Made by a program: the position numbers and the translations under genes. This document shows positions 49,369 to 60,711 of a stretch of DNA of 64,000 nt, one piece after another; within the stretch, counting starts at the first letter, position 1, and every line of letters starts with the position of its first letter. The notes below the pieces were generated by a model. That model worked only from the letters and a program-made list of their open reading frames with translations, had not been told where the DNA came from and ran no database searches. Where the stretch lies: positions 118,043,018 through 118,107,017 of the forward strand of contig CM043958.1 in the NCBI GenBank assembly GCA_014529385.2, in the 5' to 3' direction. Source of the DNA: Adiantum capillus-veneris (taxonomy: Eukaryota > Streptophyta > Polypodiopsida > Polypodiales > Pteridaceae).

Positions 49369-49926
49369 TGCGACCCAAGTTTAGGTGTAAAAAGAAAATT
49401 TCAACAAATTTCTTTTCCATTTGATTTTGAGAATCGGTCTTTGAACCACAAACCATACTGTGAATTCACAAAATATGTGTAGAAGCAGATGTTTTCGAAA
49501 ACAATTATCCAATACAAAGTGTTTGAATATGAATAAAGTACAGCTGCTCCGCTTGTGCATTCTATTCGGATGTACCACACAGTCCACACCGGTGAGAAGC
49601 ATCTCTTGCATAGAGGCGACCAAGAGATGGACAGCTCGGACAAATGCAAAAAAAAATAGAAACCTTGTGTATGAACACTAAGGTAATATTTCAATGCAAA
49701 ACTTCCAGCGGCGAACTCATCACCTGCGCCTGTGTAGTTTGCTACAGAGCGTGCTGTCGAAACAAAATTAGGCCAACAGTCTGTGACAAAACATGCTCTG
49801 CAAGGCAAGGTGATTCTATCCAGTGCAAGAAAACACACTTTTGTGACAGGAGACGATCCTCTTCTTTTCTCTGCAAGCCACGATTCCCACGGAGCTTCTT
49901 CGAGTCGAGCCGAGGCCGGAGGGCAG

Positions 49927-49940
49927 GCTCTGATACCAGT
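49927..49940 (-). promoter_or_regulatory. Primer binding site of element F
   Basis: On the minus strand ACTGGTATCAGAGCC follows the LTR end, a perfect tRNA-iMet complement. Confidence 0.92.
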
Positions 49941-50270
<330 letters not shown>

Positions 50271-50275
50271 GAAGG

Positions 50276-51616
50276 CATTACAATTCTTCTTCCAACATTA
50301 ACACCCATGACCCCATGCGCATTGTCACTGAAAGAAACCATGTCTGCAAGGCCTTGATACACTTCTGCATGAATTAATCTCTGATTGTTTCTAAACCATA
50401 ATAACCTTGACTCCTCCATAGTACTGTAGGCATCAACAATGCATTGTTGCAACAATTGTCCTCACGTAAAAGGAAGTATGTGGTGTCACTCTAATCTGCA
50501 ACCTAAAAGTGTAATATTTTTTTGTGTAACAAATTGCTGCTCATTGTGTGAGTTTGCAGTATATATGGATGGCACCCATCCTCTTCATTAGGAAATAATA
50601 GAACATATAGTAAAGGAATATATGATCGATGTATGTTGGAGATCCTTTTAAATCCCCCATCACGATACTGCATACAATATCACGATGGCCGATGTTGCTC
50701 TCATCTCCTTGCCCTGGCATAATTGCTGCAACCTCATATCCACGTAGGGTGAAATATTGCCAACCATTTGTACACTTTTCAGTAATGACCATCTTCATGT
50801 TTGGGATTCCTTCATTCCCCATTGTTGTAGCAGCAAACAGAAAGGCATTTGCATATGGGTTAACACGATGCATCATAGCCTGCAAACTATGCAAGGAATC
50901 TCTATCTAAATATGGCACATGATGCAATATATTGTTGAGCTCATTCTCTGTATCAAAAAACTATAATTGTGCAAAGCGATGGATTTGATCCACTCTTTTG
51001 CTAGGTGTCATGGGCCCAATATTATGGTAGATGGCACCGTGAACTTAAATGTGTACACACCTCTCCCTCGCGTATGTTGCTCATCATTATGAGCACCTAA
51101 AGAAGCAAAAGCCAATACATTATTATATGCTTTGATGTGTTTAAGAAATTTCTTTCTCTTGGTAGTAGCACCTTGCATCAATTCTTTGAGATCCATTGGC
51201 GGATCACTCAAAGGAAGTTATTTGACTTTTCCTGATAAGCAACAATACTTACTTATAAATGTGCGTATAGACCTACCTTCAACCTTCCAAGAACATGCAC
51301 CACAAAACAAGCACACAAACTTTAAACCACCCAAGTTGTCGACGAAGCATTCTCCATGGTCGAGGGCAAGCATAGAGTCATGCTTCAAGATTGTTGCATT
51401 TGGATAAATGCAACGAATAGATAGACAATAACGCTCAATTTTAGAGAATCCTCCTTCTTCAAACACAATGCAAGGATGTTGTTGACCCTCCCAATTGTTG
51501 GCAGTTCCAATAACGGAAGGTACTTCTAAAGGTCTAGAGATTTGAGCATTTGTAGAACAGTTTTCAATATGCATAGCCATTGCATCTATTTGTTGACCGC
51601 CATGGCTTAAATGCAT
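50276..51616 (-). pseudogene. Helitron N-terminal region (Cys-rich domain and Helitron_like_N start)
   Basis: Read on the minus strand, 51616-51218 contains a Cys-rich motif (CLFCGACSWKVEG, then KYCCLSGKVK) seen at the N terminus of plant Helitron proteins. 51211-51008 continues as HIKAYNNVLAFASLGAH. 50927-50541 carries RVNPYANAFLFA and YEVAAIMPGQGDE. 50455-50276 ends GVNVGRRIVMPS, which joins GGPRYMHQL at 48440 once element F is removed. Frames change several times, so this half is also decayed. A 31-bp tandem repeat covers the start region (51584-51646). Confidence 0.85.
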
Positions 51617-51646
51617 CTATTTTTTGACCTCCATGGCTTAAATGCA

Positions 51647-52467
<821 letters not shown>

Positions 52468-52489
52468 CAATTTTCAATGATAATTTGAA

Positions 52490-53171
52490 TTTTTGTTACA
52501 TCATTAGTTAAAGAAACATTACATTTTAGGATAGGATGCAGTATCACCCCCTGTGCGTTAGGCATGACAGCACGACTAAGTCTCCCATCAATGGCATTCA
52601 AGCCATTAATTGCAATTTTTAAGGTGTTCATCTCAGACCCTAAATCTGCTACATGCGCTTTCAGAGCTTCAACTTGCTCCTTATGTTCTTTAAAGTTCCT
52701 AATCTCAAACCCCAAACCTATTACATGTGCTTTCAAGGCTTCAACTTGGCCCTTCTGTTCTTTGAAGGACAAAGACAATTGTTGCACAACCTCATGCTGA
52801 AAATTTTCCATGAATGTGTAGAGTTCATGCTGATTGATTTATAAACGTGCAGTTTCATCCTTGATACCCTGCAATGCCAAAATCACCTCCTCTTGAAGGG
52901 TGATGTGGTCTTCTTCACCTTGAACTTGTTTGCAAACCTTTTGTAAGAAGTTTCTGCACTTTTGTTGGATAGCTTCGTTGCGTTCACAAAGTCCATGAAT
53001 TATTTGTAAACGCTTTAAAGGACCCTCACAATTCAATTTCCCCCCTGATCTGGCCAATTGCTTTGCGGCTCGCACACTATTGCACTCTAGAGGTGTAGGC
53101 ATGATGACTTCATTTACATCATGATCTCCATGAGAAACGTTCCCAGAGTCAGAAGAAGGGCTATCCATCAC
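52490..53171 (-). pseudogene. Unknown coiled-coil gene fragment
   Basis: On the minus strand a possible splice acceptor (CTCTTGCAG) precedes ATG 53171. The frame encodes MMDSPSSDSGNVSHGDHDVN, an acidic and Ser-rich start, then a Lys/Arg/Leu-rich helical part. One TAA at 52839 interrupts it, and the same frame continues. The second part has two repeats of EQVEALKAHV..LG.E in a heptad pattern, so it is likely a coiled coil. No domain is recognised. It may be a host exon captured by the neighbouring Helitron, a gag-like relic or a plain pseudogene. Confidence 0.45.
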
Positions 53172-53708
53172 TGCAAGAGAATAGATGCATCAATTAATTG
53201 CAAGTGATCTTGAAAATGTATGTTAGTAACAACATCTATATTACCATATTATGGAAAGGACTTTTCAGGCTTTCCAGGTGGCAACAACTAGCAGCTGGGG
53301 AGCGAGGTGTTTTGAGACCCTAGGGAGGGACTATGAGACCCCTCCCTGCCACGTCTCTCAAGATACAACCTTTCGACAAGTGTTTCAAACTTCTGTGTGT
53401 TGTCTACATTGTAATTGTTTCCCCCGCTCCCAACTAATCGAGTAGTGTGCATTGTGTAGTGTTCACTGTACACGGAACCATTTTCAGCTTGAACTTCCCA
53501 AGTTTCCAAGGACTTGACGCAATCGCCAGTGTCCTATCTGTCCCTTTTTGCCTGCGGCAAGAGGGACGTGGAGTGAGGATCTTTGCTTGCAGCTTGCGAA
53601 GACATGCACCAGAGCATAGTAGGCTTGGAAGACTGCTCGTGACTATAAGTCCTTCCAAAGGAGGGGGCTTATCAACATAATTATAACGAGATGGAGATCC
53701 ATCGGTGT
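53172..53708. other. No gene assigned
   Basis: Open frames on both strands are short and overlap; none shows a known motif. Confidence 0.4.
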
Positions 53709-53709
53709 G

Positions 53710-53764
<55 letters not shown>

Positions 53765-53886
53765 ACTAGAGCCTTGCACACGCCTCCTGATTGAGGTGCA
53801 CGTCTGTCTTTAATTGAGAGAGCTCTCTTCGTTGGAGTAGACGTCTGCACCTGTACTCTTGGGGTTGTCTCCTCAGATGTTTATAA

Positions 53887-53940
<54 letters not shown>

Positions 53941-54102
53941 TTGCGTGTGTGTCTTCCAATAGCTTGCCTTTAGTAGTCATATATCTTCTTTGTGTGTGTT
54001 GATGAGAGAGAGAGAGAGTGTGTGTGTGTGTGTGTGTGCGCGTGTTACGTACCTCTGTTTCGTTTAATCTAGCCCCCATGTGTGCAATGCGAGTAGGTGT
54101 AT

Positions 54103-54201
<99 letters not shown>

Positions 54202-54258
54202 GCTCGACATTGTGTGTGTGTGTGTGTGAGAGAGAGAGACAAAATTTTTCAAGTGCAT

Positions 54259-54295
<37 letters not shown>

Positions 54296-54338
54296 ATTTT
54301 TCAAGTGCATGTAGAGAGAGAGAGAGAGAGAGAGAGAT
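53709..54338. repeat. Cluster of CT, GT and GA microsatellites
   Basis: (CT)n at 53709-53761 and 53890-53938, (GT)n 54118-54148, (GA)n 54149-54196, then alternating GT and GA tracts at 54211-54338. Two GA tracts are each followed or preceded by CATTTTTCAAGTGCATGTAG or a close variant, a small tandem unit. Confidence 0.97.
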
Positions 54339-55709
54339 TAATTTACCTAGCTGGTGAGAGTCTAAAAGTTTGGCAAAGCATAGAACACGGTTACATATAT
54401 ATTAGTCAAGATAGCATAACAATCTAAAAGAAATATTATTCAAGGTGAATAGCAATGCTTCCATACGTATCATATTAAGAAAAGGATCACAAAGGGGATG
54501 TTATTGCCAGCCAAATAACCTACTTTGTAGAGTGTTTTTCTGTTTCAAGTTTTAGCCTGTCTTTGTTCATTCATCACTAAGATTTTATTTGAAGAAGACT
54601 CTTGGTGTGGTGAATTCCATTCATTTCCTTTGTCATGCTTCAACATGGATATTGAGCCGCAAGAGCTACTATACGTTGTTGCTAAATGTAGTGTATCTAT
54701 TTGATCCAATAATGGGGAAGGCAATTCAGGCATGCCAAATGGCATAGAAAGAGAACTCGGGGGTGTTCGGAGGATGCCGCATGGCAGGTGAATAGCCTTA
54801 TTCAAATGCCAATGGGAGACGAATAGACTGTGAGAGAGAGAGAGAGAGAGAGCGCAACATTAATTGTAGGCTCGACCGCAAGGAGACCTAGGACCACTCC
54901 GATTGCAAAACATTCAGAATCCTTGAGTGATCGACATGCAAATTCTATTCAAAGGACTGGAGGAGCTACATAAATTCTGGCACATTCAAAGCAACGGCAT
55001 CATATTTGGTCCGAGTATATCATGGGGCAAGGTGGGGCGAGAGGGCATGGTACAACCTTTGAAATTGGGGATGGTAGGTGAATCAAATTTTCTTAAGAAG
55101 TTTTACATAATCAGATCGAGTCCTGAATGGTGGATTTGGATTTTACGTATGATGTCTTGGCTCGGTTTGAGAACGACTCTCTTTGTAAATTTTTTGAATC
55201 ATTAATTTATATCACACACATGTCAAAAAAAAAAAGTTTTACATAAGCCTAAGTGCACATAACTCCCAATAGAATGGAACATCATGCTCATGAAAAGCAT
55301 GTCTACATAACAAATGAATGGCACTCACCTCATTCTTGAGAGTGGTAAGGATAATTCAAAGCAAGTGCTTCGTGAGTAATTTTGCAAGTAATATTAGTAA
55401 TCTTATATATTATATTATATCTATTCTACCCTATTAAGGAATTAAGGAGCACAAAATTCAGGTTGTCATGGGGCTTCACAAGGCTATTCAGGCATGCATA
55501 GGGTGGTGGTGGAAAAGAGAAGCTCAAGAGCCGTTGGTTGGGGCTATTGGTAACTAAACAAGATGCACAACGCACGTGCACACACAAGGAGAGAGAAAGA
55601 AGAAGAAAAAGAAGAAGAACACCTCAAAGATCTATCCGATGAGAGTTGAACCATATTCCTATAGGGTCCACTCAAGAGATATTGAAGCGTGGGGATGAGC
55701 AGGCTGACC

Positions 55710-55747
<38 letters not shown>

Positions 55748-56340
55748 GTGTTTGTGTGTTGCTTACTGCAATGCTGCTAGACAGAGGGCTTTGTTGGGAG
55801 AGGGGAGTGAGGTGTTGGGGGGTTTTTGAGTTATGAGCGAAGGAGCCATGACAAGGCGAAGGAGGATATGGGAAGGAGCTCATCAATGTCGGTGGGATAA
55901 GGGAGATGGGGTGCATAGAGGGAGGTACCACAGCAGAGGTGAACGAGAGGGAGCTGATGTAGAGAAAAGGGGCAGGAGAGGCGGGGGGGGGGGGGGGAGT
56001 GGTGCTAATGTGTTTGTTTTATATTACACAAAATACTACTCTTTCAAGAGCACACCTCAATAGAAATTTCTTTGACTGGAACAGTTGATTGACAACAGGT
56101 TGAGCAGCAAAATGGGATGCGCAGGCTAAGCAGGTGCAAAGGTTGAATTGATGCATCGATAGAGTAGATGCCAAGGATGCTAGCCCGACGCGAGCGAGAA
56201 AGCAGAGGGAAAGGGTTTGGGTTTTGTTGACAAGCTAGGCTTTCATGCAGAAAATTCTTCCTGCCCTCCCTCTCTCTCTATGGTGAGTTTGACTGGAGTA
56301 AACCATTTGATGAGACGAGTATCAGGAGGCTTCTAGCCTA
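54339..56340. other. No gene seen; scattered simple repeats
   Basis: Contains GA at 54833-54852, CT at 55711-55745 and a G run at 55982-55997. A 92-codon open frame at 54927-55205 has no known motif. Confidence 0.45.
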
Positions 56341-56410
56341 CATGGCCCCCACCTACTGCAAGAGCTGTGGCTACATTCTTTTGAAATTGTCGTGTCTGAT
56401 TCCTTTCGTG

Positions 56411-58730
56411 TCACCCGGCTCCGGAGTCCACACTACCACTTTCTATGATGATTTCAATGGAAAAATTATTCCATTGCTTAAGCTCTTCCTGAGTAGGGGT
56501 GGAGCTCTGTGTGTTGGAGTTTCTATCTGCGCGTGCAAAGACATGTTGATCTAGCTGTTTAGATACATGTGAATATAAGGGATCTCTTTTTAAAACTACA
56601 CTCCACACTTTAGCATATGATTGATCTTGTGCACACTTGCCACGTAATGACTCCAAAAATCCACTCTTTAGTTCCGTGAAAGCGAGTGAATTAATATGAG
56701 GCATCTAACTTAGTGCATCCGCTACTACATTATATCGTCCCTTGCGATATCATAGCTTACAATCATAATCTTGAAGGATTTTTGTCCATCTTGCTTTACG
56801 GCCCTTCAAATCTGTTTGAGTAGTAAACCATTTGATACTCTCATGATCAAAAATTACTTCAAACTCGGCACCATATAAATAGTGTCGCCACTTTCGTAAA
56901 GCGTGAATTATGGCATAGAGCTCTCTTTCATAGACATAATAATTCTGTTGAGCTCTATCTAACTCTTTACTTTCAAAGGCTATAGGCCTTCCCTCTTGGA
57001 GAAGTACCGCACCAATGGCTTTATCACTAGCATCAATCTCTACCACAAACAGCTTAAGTGGGTCGACGATTGCTAGGATGGGAGTAGTGGCTATAGCTAC
57101 CTTGAGCTGTTCGAAACTGCGTTTTTGGGCTTCTTCCCAAGAAAAGGTCTTACCTTTTGCTTTAAGTTGATTCGTCATTGGAACAATGATTTTGGCATAG
57201 TCACGGATATACTATCGATAAAATCCAGCCATGCCTAAAAATATTTGAAGCTCCTCAACCGTGTTGGGATGTGACCATCGAAGAATGGTAGCGACCTTGT
57301 GAGTGTCCATCTTGATGCCAGAATAAGAGATCACATGACCGAGGTAATGTATCTCTATTTTAAAGAAATCCCACTTGCTTTGCTTAGCATACAGTCGTGA
57401 GCTCGTAGCTGTTCAAACACTAATCGTAAGTGTTCTATGCGTTCATCTTCAGTCTTACTGTAAATGAGAATTTCATCAAGGAAAACCACAAAAAAAATTC
57501 CAAGATAGGGACGTAAGACACTATCCATGAGTGTCATAAATGTAGCTAGAGCATTGGTTAGACCAAAAGGCATAACCAAAAATTCAAAATGCTCGAACCG
57601 TGTTCTAAAGACAGTTTTGGAGATATCTTGCAGTAGGATATGTACCTGGTGGTATCCTGAACGAAGATCTATCTTTGTATAGTATCTTGCCTCGTGGAGT
57701 TGATTAAACAACTCATCCACTCGAGGCAGAGGATACTTGTTCTTGATGGTTATCGCATTTAATCCGCGATAATCTACGCACATGCGCATAGTACCATCTT
57801 TCTTTTTTACCAATAGAATTGGTGATGCCCAAGGCAAAGTGCTAGGTGTAATGAAACCATGAGTGAGGTAGTCAGCCAACTAACTCTCAACCTCCTTGGC
57901 TTCTTTAGCATCATACGATAAGGTGGTTTAGTCACCGGTTTAGTGCTTGACAAGACATCTATGCCATGTTGCACATCACGTGTAGGGGGTAAACCCGGTG
58001 GTAAATCACTTGAGGACACATCACTATACTCCGTGCGTAAGTGAGTCAGCTTTTGCCCTGCAAAAGGACAAAGTAAACTAGAGTTATGTTGGGATGGAGA
58101 ATCTTGTAATTCCTGTAATGTTTGTTTTACAACAGTTGCACGTTGCTCTATAGAATTAAAATTGAGAGCACTTTGCTCCCTAAATTTGTTAACACTTTTT
58201 TTATCAGTAGAATTCATTGCACTTTGCATATTATTAGAATTCATTGCACTTTGCATACCATTACTAGAATTCACCGTACTTTGCTCTTGAGAATTCACAA
58301 GACTTGGAGACAAGCAGTAACACAAAAAGACTTCCTCTATTAAATTTACTTTTTGCAAAATAGAAATCTTGACTGTACATATAAGAGGTACAGATGGTAT
58401 ATTTTTCTCACCAAGAAAAAGCACATGTTGATCATTGGCCATAAAGGATAAGGAGTTGTGTTCATAACTAGTGTGCAATGTGTTTCCTAAACCATGCAGC
58501 CACTCCCGTCCTAAAACTACGTCGGCACGGTCCATGTTCATAACTTGGAAGTCAAGGGTCATCGTATGATCTTGAACAATAAGCTCAACCCCTTGAACTA
58601 TCATGTCCCATACTTTTTTATCATTCCCGTTGTCGTGCTGTGACACGTACATAGTGGGAACGCATGCTACAAGATCTATCTTGTAGTTTTTTAGATACAT
58701 AATTATATTTCCTATAGTGTACATATGCAT
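56411..58730 (-). pseudogene. Gypsy element I, protease-RT-RNase H remnant (minus strand)
   Basis: Read on the minus strand: the protease C terminus (ADVVLGREWLHGLGN) near 58520, a linker with repeated NGMQSAMNS/NNMQSAMNS units at about 58215-58275, then RT ([23 protein letters not shown]). The RT active site is FLDE (57472-57477 codes DE), so Glu replaces the second catalytic Asp. A frameshift near 57375 precedes the RNase H at 57178-56750, which keeps its motifs (VEIDASDKAIG, YVYERELYAI, FDHESIKW). The RNase H-integrase linker ends at 56411. Integrase, gag and LTRs are missing. RT and RNase H type fit a plant chromovirus-like Gypsy. Confidence 0.88.
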
Positions 58731-60041
58731 ATTTAAGTATAATAATAAGCCTTCTATCTCATCCTATTATTTTTCTCAAGGGTAACATATCCTTACTTTA
58801 CCATCAGAAAATACTATGGGAAAAGCATCAATAGCTCCGCCTCTTTAACTTGGGGCAAAAAGCATTGATTCTTTATTTCTACTATTTCATTATCATCTCA
58901 CACCCTAGCTAGATCCTATATTTAGGGTAAACTCCAATATATATATATATATATTCTATGTATTTTTTATACTTTTCTTATATTTCTTTTTAAATAGCTA
59001 CTAGGAGAGAATCAAATCCTAGTGGGACACTAGGTGGCATGATTTCAAAGATACACTTATTTTAATGCATTATTGCAAGCATGATTACAAAACATTGTCA
59101 AGGAGCAATGTCATGCTTTCATATGGCATGAGGTGTCCTTTGGAATTAAATGAAAGTCAAGGCTAAGGAGACCACATGAAGACTTTTGCTGCCATAAATG
59201 GACCCTATTTTGATGAATTTTTTACACAAGGTTCCAATCCGAATTGGAGACTGATTTTAAAATGAAAATCGTAGCTAATGAGCTGAAGTTTCTGTCCATA
59301 TTTTTACTTTTTTATTTGGAGCCACGGTTGAGGAGATATGATCAAAACACTGGACCCCAGTCTGCCCACATCATGCAGGGATAGCTCATTTCCAACTTTT
59401 CCAATTCCTGTTCACACTGGCTCCTCTCTTCTTGTGTAAACCCTTGGGGGTTCCCTTCACCTATAAAAGGGGACCTCTTCTTCCTTGGAGGGAACTGAAG
59501 CATTCAAGCCATTGAGGAGAGGAATTCTTGAGGGAGTGAGTAGTAATGCCTAATTGTACTTAGCCATTAGCATAAGCCCAAGCCTACACTTTCTCCTAGA
59601 GGGAGACTAGCCATTCTTGCAACAAGCTAACCTTGGAAGATCAACTCTAATCAAAGAAGGTCTTGCACTTGATGTATCAATCAAAGTGGAATTATCCACT
59701 CTTCTTCTCTCTCCATCAATAATGGTGCCGAAAGGTTTGTCAAGTAAGATGTGTTCTACATTGATGTTTTCTTGATTTCTTGTTGTTTTTATTTTCATCT
59801 CTAATCCAATATATATATATATGTATCTAATCTCATCTCCTTAACCAAACCTATCTCTCTCACTCTTAGTAATTCATCCTCTCTACAAATTTTAGGTTCT
59901 CCTTGATACAGGTACATCTCTCCCCGCAGTATCCTTATTGCCTACGGGCAAGAATAGGGCTTGGGAGGGAAACTTCTCATCTCTTCACTTCTCTCATATC
60001 TACATTTTTCTCATATCTACATTTCTCACATATTATCCTAG
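58731..60041. other. Upstream region of Gypsy G, probable LTR sequence
   Basis: AT-rich, with a TATATA run at 58940-58955. TATAAAAGGGG at 59462 in a promoter-like setting is followed by sequence that resembles, in position and style, the region after the TATA box of the E LTR. TGGTGCCGAAAGG at about 59725 is one possible primer site. Without the 3' LTR the LTR limits cannot be fixed. Confidence 0.45.
59462..59468 (+). promoter_or_regulatory. Probable TATA box of Gypsy G
   Basis: TATAAAAGGGG, upstream of the conserved small ORFs and gag. It is likely the promoter of the element, but no transcript start is visible. Confidence 0.5.
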
Positions 60042-60260
60042 ATGAATAGCCCACATGATGATCATTTCTATCGCTTTCACTCTATACGATCTATTAGAAT
60101 TAACGTATGGATTAGCCGTAAAATACACTTTCAACAACGTATAGTGTTTCTCTTCGGCCTTGAAAGGCTCAATGAAATACTTCTATCACCGGATCCCATC
60201 ATACTACCTCTCATAGACTATAATTTTTCTTTTGATGTAAGCGTAGTTATCTTGCTATGA
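60042..60260 (+). CDS. Small conserved ORF G1 (72 aa), upstream of gag
   Basis: Starts ATGAATAGCC at 60042 after a pyrimidine-rich stretch and TATCCTAG, which could be a splice acceptor. It ends TGA at 60258-60260 and aligns without gaps to ORF E2 of element E with about 41 of 72 identities, including ISRKIHFQQR and ILPLIDY. The strong protein match with many synonymous differences supports real coding. The last bases overlap the start of ORF G2 as ATGA. Function unknown. Confidence 0.75.
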   Translation: MNSPHDDHFYRFHSIRSIRINVWISRKIHFQQRIVFLFGLERLNEILLSPDPIILPLIDYNFSFDVSVVILL

Positions 60261-60457
60261 ACCAAGAGGATTTGTACACACAATTAATCCCAATCACTAG
60301 ACAAAATATATATATTATGGTAAGCACAAAACTACAATTCCAAAGAACAATTCGTAGCCTATTTGGTCAGCCAAGATTGAATGCCATTAACCCTTTCATA
60401 TTACCCATGATACGATATGACCATAGCCTTGATGTTTTCATCTTCGTATTGTTTTGA
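60257..60457 (+). CDS. Small conserved ORF G2 (66 aa), upstream of gag
   Basis: Its ATG overlaps the stop of G1 in ATGA, so the two could be translated by termination and reinitiation. The product matches ORF E1 of element E (VSTK.QFQR.IR, NPFILP.IRYD.SLDV.IF). The order of the two paralogues is swapped: element E has E1 then E2, while G has the E2-like ORF first. This makes recent copying between the elements unlikely. Function unknown. Confidence 0.75.
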   Translation: MNQEDLYTQLIPITRQNIYIMVSTKLQFQRTIRSLFGQPRLNAINPFILPMIRYDHSLDVFIFVLF

Positions 60458-60657
60458 CATTCTCTTTTGCGTTCTTCCTTTGTGTGTGTGAATGCAAGAG
60501 AGAAAGAGTGAGTCTTCTTTGGTTGCACTTCTTTCCAAACCCTAGTCTTCATGGCGTCTATGGTTTAAATCCTTCATATAGTTTTTGTTGAGTTCTCTCA
60601 CAAACTCTCACAGCCATAAGCCCGGTGCTTTCCTGGCAAGACTGCAAATTTCTCGAC

Positions 60658-60685
60658 ATATTTTTGGTGAACCCGACGCGAATCT
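60658..60685 (+). promoter_or_regulatory. Candidate primer binding site of Gypsy G
   Basis: TTTTTGGTGAACCCGACGCG lies about 50 nt before the gag ATG and after CTCGACA, in the style of an LTR end plus primer site. If true, the small ORFs of G would lie inside its LTR; if the site near 59725 is the real one, they lie in the leader as in element E. Undecided. Confidence 0.4.
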
Positions 60686-60711
60686 GCTAGGTTGAGAGTT
60701 TGTGGGTAACC

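Noticed and set aside
54927-55205. 92-codon plus-strand ORF
   Set aside because: No motif, no duplicate and no splice or promoter context; kept as part of a gene-free stretch.
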